In this document: in pieces, positions 11,701 through 23,898 of the stretch | Position numbering within the stretch: the first letter of the stretch is position 1 | How the letters are laid out: each line of letters starts with the position of its first letter | Source of the DNA: Mytilus edulis | Taxonomy: Eukaryota; Mollusca; Bivalvia; Mytilida; Mytilidae | Reading direction: 5' to 3' | Assembly (NCBI RefSeq): GCF_963676685.1 | Contig: NC_092347.1 | Coordinates: 89,282,592-89,346,591, forward strand | DNA length: 64,000 nucleotides | Made by a program: the position numbers and the translations under genes | Notes under the pieces: model-generated | Seen by the model: only the letters and a program-made list of their open reading frames with translations | What the model was told of the DNA's origin: nothing | Database searches by the model: none

Positions 11701-14700
11701 TCGTTGTAATCATGGTAATACGAAAGGAATCGCAAAACTACTGGGCAGTACAAAGTAAAATCACAAAAGTACGGAACTCCAAGGAAAAATCAAAACGGAA
11801 AGTCCCTTATAATCAAATGGCAAAATCAAAGGTTAAAACACATCAAACGAATGGACAACAACTGTCATATTCCTGACTTGGTACAGGCATTTTCAAATGT
11901 ACAAAATGGTGGATTGAACCTGGTTTTATAGGTCTTAACCTCTCACTTGTATGACAGTCGAATCTAATTCCATTATGTTTACAACAGATCGCATCATTCA
12001 CCCATGCTGTCTGCTCCGAGGAAAATGAAAGACATACAAAAGCATGTAAGAACAAACATCACAAGGTCGAGATAATCATCGTGTCTTGATACAGGCTAAA
12101 AATACAGTAAACTGGAAAGTGAATAGACATGTAAAATAGAAAAAAATAATGTAATGAGTAGCCTCGTACAACAGCACGGGAACCAACGTGCCTCATCTCA
12201 ATTTGCAATTTAAAATATTGTTTTACGATTACGTAGAGGGTATAGTTCTATCATAATCCTTACAGATGTTTCTAGTAAATTATTCTAATTATTCATTTAC
12301 AGTTTATAACTATTTGCAATCAATTGAAAAAGGGGTACATTTAATTTACCTCTGTGCAGGCAAAAGTTGATACAATCTTTATATTAAAATGCATTCCAAT
12401 CTTCAAACTTGACTTGTGTCACCTGCATTATACAGTTTATATGAAACTGGGAATTCAATAATAGTACATGTTGTAGAGTTTAAGTTAATGTACTTGTACT
12501 CTTAATAAATATCATGGGAACCCGAACTCGTATTAATTCTGATTTTACAAGAGACACTTAAAAGCAGTTAATGTAAATATTTAAATTTAATTTAAATCTC
12601 TTTATACCTACGTGTGAGTAATCAAACGACAAATTGACCAATATACATCTGTGTACCTGTTAGCTACAAACACTTAATCTATCATCAGTATTTATATTTA
12701 TGAATTAAAAAAACGCCTTCTTTGGGTTTAATTATTGACACAATGTTTCATGTTTTTGACAAAGTTTTAATTGTAAAATTGATTAACAAAAATGTTAAAG
12801 TTGAGCTGAAAGTGTTTTTTTTTTTTATTTGTATAATCATACCGGCTTTTTTTCTTTGATAAGAAATATTTATATTTAATTGGTGACATATTATGTCTGC
12901 ATTTGTATTTTCCCCCTTAAAATTTTAATACATCTGTGTTAATTATATATTTATACATACACGTCTAGATGTGTGACAACTTTACGACAGACATTCTCCA
13001 TCGATAATACTATACCATATTTTGTCTCTAAATAAGCCAAATATTGCTACATCTGTGAATTAAGTTTTTTTCTTTAATTGATCTAGAAATTAATTTTTGC
13101 ACTTTCTCTATATATTTTATCATTTAAGTTGTCAGTTGAAAGACCACAAAGGACCACAAGTTTTTACCTATGGAAAATGGGAGGAAACCCCTCAAAATCG
13201 GTATTATCAGTAAATCAGAAGTTTGAACTATTGACCTCCAGTGAACACACCACTTCCCCTCCAACATACATGTATCTCCAATTGAAAGTTTCGTTTTAAA
13301 AACGATTACAGTTAGAATTTATTTCAAGGAAAATCTGTAATAAAGCCATGGAAACTCTAGATTTCATCTGGAATGCACTTTCTGAAGATTCTCTGAACAG
13401 ACGGACAGACGCACGCACAAAGCAACAAACGAAATGGAAACCTACATTAAGAATACTGACGTTTGAAACCTTTTCGTTGGGTATGCAACAAAATATGTCT
13501 CACTGACTAGTAAAGATATATATGTGTAAAAGAAAAATGCATATACATGTACATTTGTATCTATCATTTTACAATATCAATATGGTTCAAAACTTATTAT
13601 TGATTTATACAATTGTATTTGTGTGGTTTTGCTTGGTAAAAACTTAGTTTATTTTCCTAAGTTTAAAAAGTTAACGGGAAAAGACTTGACATTTTTTTAT
13701 TTATCTTACCAAAGTCGTGACAAATCTAACATCAGTATTTCTGTAAACGTCAGTGAAAAGTCAAAAGATTATTTCACATTGACTTTACGAAATCTTGACA
13801 CGTTACTGCGTTCTATAATATGAACCAAATTTGGGGGGGAAACAGTATATTGAATGAAATTTGTTTTCTTCATTTCTATTTAAAATTTATTTATCTATCA
13901 TGAATTCTAATAATTTCCATAATTGGATGATTAATAGCACTATTAAAAGTTCTGTTTTTATCTTTATTATCTCACCCCACTTCGTGATATTTTGTTTTCA
14001 TTCATTCAGAATAAATGTTAAAAAAAAAAGTCAATGCAAAGATTTAAAAATGAAATTGAAATGTTTTGTGTATTTAAATCATAACTGAAAGATCGTATTT
14101 CAGATCAGCTGTCACCTTACAAAAAAGTGCCCTTTTCTATAAATATATGTAATCAACACAGTAAATAAGATGTTTGTGCATAAGATACATTCAAGGATTA
14201 ACAAAGTCCTTTCTATAATATATATCTTTATTTTAATAAAGCCAATGCATTGCATCGGTACAGAGATAACAAATACAAACAATACATATGTTATATTAAA
14301 ATTTTGTCTTTGGCAATTCACAATTTTACTATAACAACTTAGTAAAATTGTGAATTGCCAAAGACAAAATTTTAATATAACACATATTTGCAATTTGTAC
14401 AAAACAAGTAAGAGAGGTTACGGTATAAGTTACAAGCCAGGAATACAAACAGAAGTATTTTTTTGTATAAAGGTACGATGCTCGTCTGAGAGCGTGAATA
14501 GTCTCCATTGAATAATAAATTGTTTTAACGTCCAGTGGCAACTATTTCATGTATATTCAAATCAAGCAATGATGTTGTTATATAACAAACGTGAAAATTA
14601 AGTTGATTTTTGAATTTATCCATTGGCTTAAATTCGAGTTATGCTTTATTCAAATTATCGATCTTTATTATCTATTATAGCTGAAATATCTTATATAATC

Positions 14701-17700
14701 TTTATAATGCTTGACAGAAATAATATTTGCGAATGAAAATAATTCTTATAACACTTTATAAAGTTCGTAAATTCGAAGCGCTTTTCTGAATTTACCATCA
14801 ACAGAAACGATGATCCTTTAAGAATGTCAAGGCCATTCTTTTTAAAAACTTAACAGCTATCATATATTCAATATATAATATTGTTTTAGAATATGGTGAA
14901 TATGGCGACTAGAATTAAAAACAGATCACTATCAAATAGCAAAAATAATGCATGAATTTGGTTTTGGCTTCAAAATTTGCCATTTGACAGATAGTGATCG
15001 CCATCAGGGCTAGTTGACGTAAACATGCCTAAGTTGATTGTTGCTTTACTTGTCCACCGGTTTGTTTTGTTTTTCATCTTTATTTTGTCTGTTTTAAAAT
15101 GATTGATGAAGGTTGGACATCGTAAACTGCTATTGCCTCTAATTCACTAATATATGGATGTATATAAAACTTTTAAAGAGGATTACTCTCTACTTGCTGG
15201 ATGTTTACCGATGTTCAAATTTCGCAAATCCCCTTTAAATATACCCATGGCCACCATGAGAAAAGTCTGTGTGACTCGCCGGGACAATCCTGAACTAAAA
15301 AAAGAGCCACACTGATTGTGTGTCGAGAGCGTATGCGTCTCTTACTATCCTTGTATTACCCGCAATGCTGTCAAAGTGAAATATCGGTTTCGATTATTTA
15401 AACATCGTTTCTAGGTACCTTTAAAATTCAATTGACACATGCTTTGACTGATGACTACGGTTCTTGAACTTTTCAGATAAAAACACCAAAGTCAGAACAT
15501 AGTGCGCAAAATGTGATTTAATGTGTTTGTATTAGTGATCAATAACACGAGAACTTGTGTTATTTTTAATTTTACAAGAGTCACTCAGACGCAATAAATG
15601 TAAATATTTAAATTTAATTTAAATCTTTATTTTTATTTTACTATCTTTTAAGTGTGCGTAATCGAATAAATAATTGAACAAATTGCCTCTCTGTGACAGA
15701 CACTTAATTTTACTTAAATATTTTTATATCTCCGTAGATCGTTTGACAGTCTGTTATTGATACAATGTTTAACTTTGTTCAGAAAAAAATTCACATGCAC
15801 TTGACAAGGTTTTTGATGATTTGAATGTTTGATATGTATATTCAATACGGACCTTCCTTTCGTAGCTACCACGTTATTCACTTGTCTTGTTACTATATTT
15901 GCTCATGTTTTGTTGAAATTGAATGACCTAAGCTTTGACTAAAAGTTCCAAGTTTAAAAAAAAGGATACTTTAAGCATGATCAACATGATTTTCATTATT
16001 TTATAGGGATGAATATATCAATATTACAAAACCGACAATACATTTTAAAACCATATGGATTTCCTTTATCTGGATGTTAAAAAAACTTACCCGTTTTAAT
16101 GCGGTGTGATGGTAACAATTCCTGTTGGTATGAACAGTATTTCTAATTCGTTTTTTATCACTTACTAAAGACAATAACCATATAATACACTGTTAGTCAG
16201 TTGGTATGGACAATATCGCTGTAATTTCGTTTAAAATTTATCGTTTGAAATGTTTCACATTTATCATGTTTGGGGACTTTTATAACTCACTACATACGGT
16301 ATGAGTTTTTCTAATTGCTGAAGGCCGTACGGTGACATAGGATTGAGACGTACGAGTCTTGTAGTGTTATCTGTCCACTTTTTTTTTTATATAAAAATGT
16401 AAATAGCTCTATATTAGATATGCAGGTGCAATGGTCTATGTATTTCAATATAAATCTATATTACGAAATGTCAGCATTCTATGAGGTTTTTTTCATAACT
16501 ACTTACAAGAGCTTTTTGCTAGGTCCTTAGGTGGTGTGTTTTCTATGTACGATTTCTGCTCTATCTAATAGAAATAGAAATTTCTGAAGATATGGTATGA
16601 TTTCCAACGAGACCACTCTCCTCCAAAGACTAAACGACGTTTAAGTTAACATCTATAGACCACCATACGCCCAACAATGAGTCGTTTAAGTTAACATCTA
16701 TAGACCACCATACGCCCAACAATGAGTCGTTTAAGTTAACATCTATAGACCACCATACGCCCAACAATGAGTCGTTTAAGTTAACATCTATAGACCACCA
16801 TACGCCCAACAATGAGTCGTTTAAGTTAACATCTATAGACCACCATACGCCCAACAATGAGTCGTTTAAGTTAACATCTATAGACCACCATACGCCCAAC
16901 AATGAGTCGTTTAAGTTAACATCTATAGACCACCATACGCCCAACAATGAGCAAAACCAATACCGCCTTGTATGATATAATAACAAATGTAAAATAATTC
17001 AAACGAGACAATCAACTTTACTCTATTTTTTCAAGTTGCAGTCGAAATTCGTGCACTTCATCCCGGTCGAATCACTTTGACAAACATACTTATTAGATTT
17101 ATATTAATAATGTGGTCTCCTCTTGAATAGGCATGCAGTATTGACCACTGGATGTCAACCAAACACATTTATCAATTAATCAAATAATTACCTTTTTTGG
17201 CAAAAGCAAAGATGTTTTACGAAAATACTCGTCATAAAAAAATGAAATATTGAAATACTAATTCGTGTGATGTCAATTTAACAAACTTGATGGGTTCATG
17301 CCATTTTCAGATGATATTTATTTTGTTTCTACTCGACACAGGCAGATATTTTCCCATTCATGATTTCTCACTAATATTTAAAATGTAATTATGTTCTTTG
17401 ACTCACTTTTATCCAGTTTAGTGGGCGGGATTCTTAAAGAAATGTAAATACTGCTATATCTACATTTGTATATGCAAACACGTCGGTATGTTTTAATCAT
17501 TTTGTAGAAGTGTATCATGTATCCTCATTTGTTTGTCCTATGCAATATGAATATGATATTAGATATTTATTTTGATTTTCCAGTGAAGATCTTTAAAACA
17601 GGAAAAGTCGGTTAAGGAAAAAAACACCAATGCAAACAAGGAAAAATATGTATTCCTTTTTTTACTATATATGATTATAATTATTTAATTTATCTATAAT

Positions 17701-19015
17701 TGGTTGAACAACAGTTTAAATTCACGTTGGATTTGAACAAAATTAAAGATGCACGTACACACTTTGTATCTGAATATCTTTCAAACTGACGGCTCTGTAC
17801 CGAGAGGTATATTTTTTGTTCTAAAATTTGCTTGCTTCTTTATTTAATTTTGTTTCTATAATGTTTTTTCGTGATACTTTTCTGATTATTTGTTTAATTT
17901 CGTCCTTTCCTTTTCTTGGCACTGTTTCAGATTATCAAGAGTTGTCTGTCTTCTAGCAGTTTCTACTTTTAAATACAAGAATGATACAAAGATTTAATTC
18001 CTTTCCATTTCTCTTTGATTTTCGTATTTATGTTTCATTTGAAGCTTTTATCTATTTACACATGTATATGTCTCTGATTTGAAATTTGTAAACGCTAAAT
18101 CTGAAATACAAATTTGGTATTGGTAAGAGCAAGTAACTATGATAATACAGTACTATAGTTATTGAACTTTAAATTTACTTATAATTTGACAATGAAAATC
18201 TTTATCTTTAAATTACATTATTTTCTTTACAGCTACAACGATGTGACCGACTTTACGAGAAAGTTGCAAAAGAATTTGGGAAAACAAGGGAAAGATTTCC
18301 AAGGATTCATGATAACAATGCTTTTTCGTACGATTTCCAGCAAAGGCCAATATTCACTAAGTCTGCACCTGGGACATTTCATTATGATGACCCAAATGCT
18401 ATACAGAGACTAGAATGGTCACTGACAAATCAGTTCCTACAACAGCGCCACCACACAGAATATATGGATTATAGACGGCATCATCATGACTTTGCTGATG
18501 ATAGTCGTTCAGTTTCGGAATATAGTGATCATTTTGAACTGGACCCGTTTCAGTTAAGTGACATTTTACACAGACGAGGTTTACGAAAGCCAGTAATGGT
18601 GCGATATGACAAAAATGGTGTTGAGATAAGAAAATCCAAAATAAAAATTCGTCCAAATAACGGCGCTCTTCCAACAAACCCATCTGCCAGAGAAAAAATT
18701 AAAGGTAGGGCAAGACTTGATTATGAGATGGCAAACATGCGAGCTGTTGCTTTTTGTGAAAGGCAAGCTCAACGAAAATTCCGAACTGCTTCAGCCATTA
18801 CAAGAAATAGAGATGTCGAGCTCGTCGAGGAAGATTTCTTAGAACGAATAAACAATGAAAACAATAACGACAATGACGATACAGGCAGTGTCATTATGTC
18901 TATGGATAAGGATGAACTATTTGAAAGGATTGATAAATGGATTGATGGTGTAAACGAGGCTCTTGGTCAGTCTTCTAATTCAACTTCAAAGGTTGATTTT
19001 CAAGACAAAACATAA
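8615..19015 (+). CDS. two-exon gene for an unrecognised 300-aa protein
   Basis: Spliced model: 8615-8734 joined to 18233-19015. The first exon ends CAG|GTAAGA and the second follows TTTCTTTACAG. Both junctions are phase 0, so the frame runs unbroken through 300 codons to TAA. The N-terminus is MPEKIFTTRPWTQHPLSPGK. The middle is charged and rich in aromatics (around YEKVAKEFGKTRERF and FHYDDPNAIQRLEWSL). A His/Asp-rich stretch follows at about residues 120-132. Residues 165-195 are basic, and there is an acidic Asn/Asp run before a short amphipathic C-terminal segment (DELFERIDKWIDGVNEAL). There is no signal peptide or membrane segment, so it is probably intracellular. I do not recognise the family. 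Extra small exons inside the 9.5-kb intron are possible but not needed for frame. Confidence 0.75.
9205..9295 (-). repeat. family A fragment
   Basis: Contains 'GAAGACCCTACGGTGACATA' and 'AGAGTTGTCTCATTGG'. Confidence 0.65.
10175..10290 (+). repeat. family A fragment
   Basis: Contains 'CATGGTATGATTGCAAATGA' and ends 'GGCCTTCAACAATGAG', collinear with 38815-38930. Confidence 0.7.
11758..11960 (+). repeat. family B copy
   Basis: Carries 'CGGAAAGTCCCTTATAATCA', 'CATATTCCTGACTTGGTACA' and 'ATGGTGGATTGAACCTGG'. The 70-aa minus-strand ORF here is repeat-derived. Confidence 0.8.
12500..12770 (+). repeat. direct repeat, left copy
   Basis: Shares 'AAATATTTAAATTTAATTTA', a TAATCRAAYRA block, an ACACTTAAT block and a TTATTGA(C/T)ACAATGTTT block with 15525-15790, in the same order and orientation. 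Confidence 0.65.
14289..14382. repeat. perfect 43-bp hairpin
   Basis: Positions 14289-14331 are the exact reverse complement of 14340-14382 with an 8-nt loop. Pairing weakens immediately outside. It could be the core of a foldback MITE or a hairpin RNA locus; perfect pairing suggests recent origin. Confidence 0.85.
15525..15790 (+). repeat. direct repeat, right copy
   Basis: Partner of 12500-12770, about 3 kb away and clearly diverged; both lie in the same intron. Confidence 0.65.
16555..16965 (+). repeat. family A copy with internal minisatellite
   Basis: The left flank ('ATGGTATGATTTCCAACGAG') and right end ('CAACAATGAGC') match family A. The part between is expanded into the 45-bp array at 16637-16951. 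Confidence 0.8.
16637..16951 (+). repeat. 45-bp minisatellite, seven copies
   Basis: Seven essentially identical 45-bp units (315 bp) starting around CGTTTAAGTTAACATC and ending CAACAATGAG. Since 45 is a multiple of three, the minus strand reads as a repeating 15-aa peptide; this is an artefact and not a protein gene. Confidence 0.95.
18233..19015 (+). CDS. exon 2 (last) of the unrecognised gene
   Basis: Starts after TTTCTTTACAG with CTA CAA CGA in phase 0, giving 260 codons plus TAA. The frame is open from the acceptor itself, about 77 codons before the first internal ATG at 18464, so that ATG is not the start. Codon content is balanced, unlike nearby chance ORFs. An AATAAA lies about 5 nt after the stop; it seems too close to be the main poly(A) signal. 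Confidence 0.85.
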   Translation, partial: LQRCDRLYEKVAKEFGKTRERFPRIHDNNAFSYDFQQRPIFTKSAPGTFHYDDPNAIQRLEWSLTNQFLQQRHHTEYMDYRRHHHDFADDSRSVSEYSDHFELDPFQLSDILHRRGLRKPVMVRYDKNGVEIRKSKIKIRPNNGALPTNPSAREKIKGRARLDYEMANMRAVAFCERQAQRKFRTASAITRNRDVELVEEDFLERINNENNNDNDDTGSVIMSMDKDELFERIDKWIDGVNEALGQSSNSTSKVDFQDKT

Positions 19016-19499
19016 CAAAAATAAAATTTCAGACTTTTTCGCATATTACGATTCCTTATAAATATATATTTCCAGTCTCTTAATTTTGTCAAACATTCAA
19101 TGCTTGGAATTAACCGAAACATGCCAATATTGAATATGTTAAACAAGACGCCAGTTACTTTTGAATTACTCAGCTGTTGATATTCAATTGAAACATAATT
19201 TAACATACGATATAGGTTTTTGATGAATATTGAATGTGTAATTTTGGTTATACTGACGATACGTCAAAACAAAACACTTTGTAACCATATATCAGGGATA
19301 TTCGTTGAGTTTGAAATCTTATGGCGGCTAACTTGAAAAAAGACTACATTTTGAAATTTCAACTGGGGCATCTGGTTATATTGTTCGAAGCATCAACCAC
19401 GTCTAACATTCCAAATTTGAACTTGTATATTATTATTTTAAATGATATTTGTTGATTTTGATATTTTGTGCATCTTGAAATTTCAAGTAAGGTCCTTAG

Positions 19500-19650
19500 A
19501 TATAAGCAGATATGGTATTAGTGCCAATGAGAAACTCTCCCTCCATGTCACAATTTGTAAAAGAATAACCATTATAGGTCAAAGTACGGTCTTCAACACG
19601 GAGCCTTGGCTGACGCCGAACATTAATGAAGCTATAAAGGGCCCAAAAAC
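19500..19650 (+). repeat. family A copy
   Basis: Contains 'GATATGGTATTAGTGCCAAT' and 'CTTCAACACGGAGCCTTGGC', followed by 'GAAGCTATAAAGGGCC'. It is the reverse complement of the block at 35690-35830. Confidence 0.7.
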
Positions 19651-21052
19651 TGACTAGTTAATTACCAATCAAACTGGAAAACAAACGGTATGATATATAT
19701 CAAAAACGAAAAACACTTATGAACCACGTCAACAAACGACAACTACTGAACAACAGGTTTCTGACTCTTGTCATTGCTTTTGACCTTATAAGTTTGATAG
19801 ATTTTGATTTTGATATTTTATATTGGCTATCTTGAAAAAAAAGCCGCCAAATTGAAATTTCAAGGTGGGTCCATATCGTATATTGTTTGAAACACAACAA
19901 GAACTACAACAGATCAAATTTGGTGCTTTTTTTCACCAAACCCACAATTTTGTTCACCGATCTGCCGGATAACATGGAAGGTTGTACATGAGAAGGTGCT
20001 TACATCATCTTTCTTCGTTTTATTGTTGGTAGTTGTCTCCTCCATGTCCTTGGCAAATCATAGCAACTTTTTACATCATTTTATAATCATTATCATATTA
20101 AAGCAATCATTTGAAAGCGAATTTTGTGTATAAAGTCCATACATATTTTGCTGACTTTGATTCAATGGTTATCGTTTGATTTTTTTATACTTATTTATGA
20201 AAACACCACAGTTTATCATTAATTTTTATTTCTTTTTTGGCAGAATGATACATATGATTTTTTTGTCGGATAGTACGAGTAGTTATGATGTTTGGCGGCA
20301 TAATATCTTTGATTTTTTGCGTTCATGACTATCTATTGTGACAACTCAGTATTGTTTCTTTTAATTTTAAATTAGCAGAGTCATTCATGTATTGCGAAAG
20401 TTTACTAATTTTTAAGTTGGTAATTTTTTACTGCTGTACCCCTGTTTTTGGCTTTTTTACCTTTTATATCTGGTTGTTTTGTTCAAATATTGTTGTCGAA
20501 ATAATGGAATTTTATACTGAAATTGGGTGTCCTACTATACAGATCCAGCCCTACAGATATCACTATGCTGTAATTGCTTTAAAGCTCCGCCCACTGCCTG
20601 ACTGAGTATTGTTTGAACCTGTGTGACCTCAGAATGTGTATTCCAGTTACATTCCAATGACAATGGCAATTGTCGATTTCAAAACTTGAATGTGTATGAT
20701 TGTGTTACAAAATCAACCATGTCAATTTCAGCATGCAGCCCATGTTTAGTGAATGTCAAGTCTGAAGCGTAGGACAACTCGTAGACTTCTGTTTCAAATT
20801 TGACAATGTTTTGTTATTTTTTTTACTGTTGAAATCAGTTGTTATGTTAAAATAGATAATTATTCACCTTGAGCGATGTATTATTGTTGACTATTCGAGA
20901 TTCTTTTTTTGCGAACCCGTCTTCCGCGTAATGTGTGATTTTGATATTACTACGCGGGCCTCAAGGGATTACAAATCGAAAATAAATGCTAAATATGTTA
21001 ATTTTTGTGTCTTTCAAAAAACAAACAATATACAGAATTAATTGCAGGATAA

Positions 21053-21203
21053 AGACAATGACTGTTTAGTGTCTTCAAATATCAGCTGTATTTGAACTCG
21101 ACTCGAAACAGGTGTAGTAGCTCGCTAAAAGCTCGCATACACCTTGTTTCCTAGCCTCGTACAAATACAGCTGATATTCAACGACACTAAACAGTTATTG
21201 TCT
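21053..21203. repeat. 151-bp inverted repeat
   Basis: Arms of about 66 nt share 'ACTGTTTAGTGTC' and 'AATATCAGCTGTATTTG' in inverted order, with a loop of about 20 nt (GCTCGCTAAAAGCTCGC). Likely a foldback MITE. Confidence 0.8.
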
Positions 21204-21309
21204 ATATATGCGACTGTGATACAAGTCATACAAGTGAGAGATTTAACTACATTATGTAGCTATAAATACAAGTTCAATTCATCATTATATCTACATAAGA
21301 AAATACCGG

Positions 21310-21430
21310 TACTAAGTTAGGAATATGACAGTTGTTATCCATTCGTTAAATGTGTTTCGGCTTTTGATTTTGCCATTTAATTGTGGACTTTTCGTTTTGC
21401 ATTTTCATCGGAGTTCGAAATTTAAGCTAA
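21310..21430 (-). repeat. family B fragment
   Basis: Contains 'AATATGACAGTTGTTATCCA' and 'GTGGACTTTTCGTTTTGCA'. Confidence 0.7.
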
Positions 21431-21481
21431 TGCTTATGGTATATTAAAGTCGCTGATGAGTCTTTTGTCTGGCTACAAGAT

Positions 21482-22830
21482 GACAAGCCTAATATTGTTG
21501 ATGAGTTTATTACTTAATTGATATTGCACCATGTCTTATCAACCATAATCAATTTACATTTGTTTTACACAAGAGTAATATGATGGATGTATTTTTAGAG
21601 CAGAACTCTTTTGGAGCAAAAGAGATCACTAACGATTTTGTTTAGTAAAATTGAGAATGGGAATGGGGAATGTGTCAAAGAGACAACAACCCGGCCATAG
21701 AACATACAACAGCAGAAGGTCACCAACAGGTCTCCAATGCAGCGAGAAATTCCCGCACCCGGAGGCGTCCTTCAGCTGGCCCTAAACAAATATATATACT
21801 AGTTCAGTGATAATGAACGCCATACTAAACTCCAAATTGTACACAAGAAACTAAAATTAAAATGAATACAAGACTAACAAAGGCCAGAGGCTCCTGACTT
21901 GGGACAGGCGCAAAAATGCGGCGGGGTTAAACATGTTTATGAGATCTCAAACCCCCTATACCTCTAGCCGATTTTAAAAAAGTAAACGCATAACAATACG
22001 CACAATAAAATTCAGTTCAAGAGAAGTCCGAGTCTGATGTCATAAGATGTAACCAAAGAAAATAAACAAAATGACAATAATACATAAATAACAACAGACT
22101 ACTAGCAGTTAATTGACATGCCAGCTCGACACTTTAATTAAACTGATTGAAAGATTATGTCTTCATCATATGAATATCAGGCACAATCCTTCCCGTTAGG
22201 GGTTTAGAATCATACAATCATAACATATATGAGAAAAACATAACCCGTGTCATGCCAACAACTGGTTTTTAAATAAATATGCTTAGTTCCGATGCAAAGA
22301 CCCTATAAGTTAATCAATATTAACGCCAAAGTATGCAATCTTTAATGACCTGACAACAGTATCGTAACTATATCTCTTCTTAATAAGTCTATTTAAAGGT
22401 TTGTTAGCTTCTGAGGTGAATAATGACATTTTTGTGCTTTTTAAAGAATATTTGCATAAAACATTGGATGTGAAATACCTGAACGTATAATAAGTCTGCG
22501 TGTTGAGCTATATTTACGAATGATGTCCTTATACCGATGATTTAAGGTTTGTTTTGATCACGTGACACTAAATCCATCATAAAGTGTCAACGCTATTACA
22601 AGAAAAGAAAACGACCAGCAGACCAACAACAGCATGTGAAACACAACATAGAAAACTTAATTCTGAGCATTACGTAAAAACTGACAAGCCTAATATTGTT
22701 GATGAGTTTATAACTTAATTGATATTGCACTATGTCTTATCAACCAGAATCAATTAACATTTGTTTTACACAAGGGTAACGGATGTAGATAGTAGAGCAG
22801 GACTCTTTTGGAGCGTAAGCGATCACTTGC
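21482..22830 (+). repeat. family E element bracketed by about 150-bp direct repeats
   Basis: The block at 21482-21640 (starting GACAAGCCTAATATTGTTGA) recurs in the same orientation at 22683-22830 with moderate divergence. Between them, 21645 to about 22560 is the longest family E copy in the window, with 'GGGGAATGTGTCAAAGAGAC' and 'CTCCTGACTTGGGACAGG'. The direct repeats could be LTR-like ends of a small retroelement or a local duplication; no coding sequence helps decide. Confidence 0.6.
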
Positions 22831-22861
22831 GATTATGATAACATTTTGCTTTGATCACATG

Positions 22862-23110
22862 AATAAAGGCAACAGTAGTATACCGCTGTTCGAATGTCAT
22901 AAATCGATTTAGAGAAAAACAATTCTGGTTACAAACTTAAACCGAGGGAAACACGTCACCTATAAGAGGAAAACAAAGAAACAACAGAAACACAAAAGTG
23001 CAACAAAAAACCAAACAACAATGTAACACACACAGAAAGAAACTATAAGATAACAAACGCCATTTTACTGACTTGGTACATGACACTATTTTGAAGTTGT
23101 CTTTTGTTGA
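22862..23110 (+). repeat. family C fragment
   Basis: Starts 'AAGGCAACAGTAGTATACCG' and continues with 'GGTTACAAACTTAAACCGAG'. Confidence 0.75.
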
Positions 23111-23898
23111 TTTTTGACTGAACTTTATCTTTTAATTTTAGGCTATGTTGTTTTCTGTCCTGCTTCAAATAAAAGTTCAGATTTTTCTGTTGTTGATGCT
23201 TTCATTTTCTTATATTAAGGGGGTGTAAAACAATAGATTTTTTTTTAATAATTTGTCAAAATGTAGTTTATATCATGCTTTTAAAAAAATAATGATAAAT
23301 AGAATGGGTCACGTGTCCTATTTTCCCGCTACAGGTTGTGAAAAATTGAAAGATTTTGTATAGATTATGCATGAAAAACCATTTTTTCTGCCATAAAAAG
23401 AAAACTACATCATAGACTTTTGAGATAAAATATGAGAATATAGCTCTAAAATTATGCTTTCAGATAAGAAAAAGAAGAAATGGGGTAACGGGACTTTTTT
23501 TCTTGCAACATAATAAAATAGGTAAATTCCTAATACATTCTATTGTAAAAGAAAATTTATCTGAATTATCTACCCTTACATTTAAGTTTTCTCCCCTTAG
23601 AGGCTAGGTTAGAAAAAAATTGAATTAAACAAAAGTTCCTTGTTTTTGTAAATACAGCCATAAATATGAAAAAATGCCATTTTCTATATTGAATTATTAC
23701 ACATGAATTACATACTATTCTCGAAATTTAACATGTGCAAATAAATCATAATTATATTTAACATGTTTAATGAGGACATTTCTGGATAAAAAGAAAAACA
23801 TATATAAAGTGTTCGTGTATTCTCCTTTTGCACATACACCAGGATAACTCTTAAAGAATATGATTTACAAGATAATCTGGCTTTGGGCTGAAAACAAT

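Larger units (their letters stand above)
8735..18232 (+). other. 9.5-kb intron of the unrecognised gene
   Basis: Bounded by GTAAGA and TTTCTTTACAG. It holds family A copies (9205-9295, 10175-10290, 16555-16965), a family B copy (11758-11960), a diverged direct repeat pair (12500-12770 and 15525-15790), a perfect hairpin and a minisatellite. The other stretches (9.3-10.1, 13-14.2, 17-18.2 kb) show only AT-rich sequence and short chance ORFs. Confidence 0.65.
19016..23898. other. spacer between the plus-strand gene and the lectin genes
   Basis: No gene seen. It contains the presumed 3' ends of two convergent genes, family A, C and E repeats and two inverted-repeat structures listed separately. 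19.65-20.85 and 23.1-23.9 kb are AT-rich with nothing recognisable. Confidence 0.55.

Noticed and set aside
13623..14541. Several 66-96 aa ORFs
   Set aside because: AT-rich low-complexity translations with no domain, splice context or paralogue; one pair is created by the perfect hairpin at 14289-14382.
14920..15005. Inverted GATCACTATC motifs
   Set aside because: Only about 10 bp pairs cleanly; the rest is offset, so no convincing hairpin element.
16630..16986. 118-aa ORF with a 15-aa repeat
   Set aside because: Pure translation of a 45-bp minisatellite whose length is a multiple of three; no start context, splice sites or domain.
18162..18413. 83-aa ORF overlapping exon 2 of the unknown gene
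   Set aside because: Out-of-frame shadow; the real frame runs from the acceptor at 18233 to 19015.
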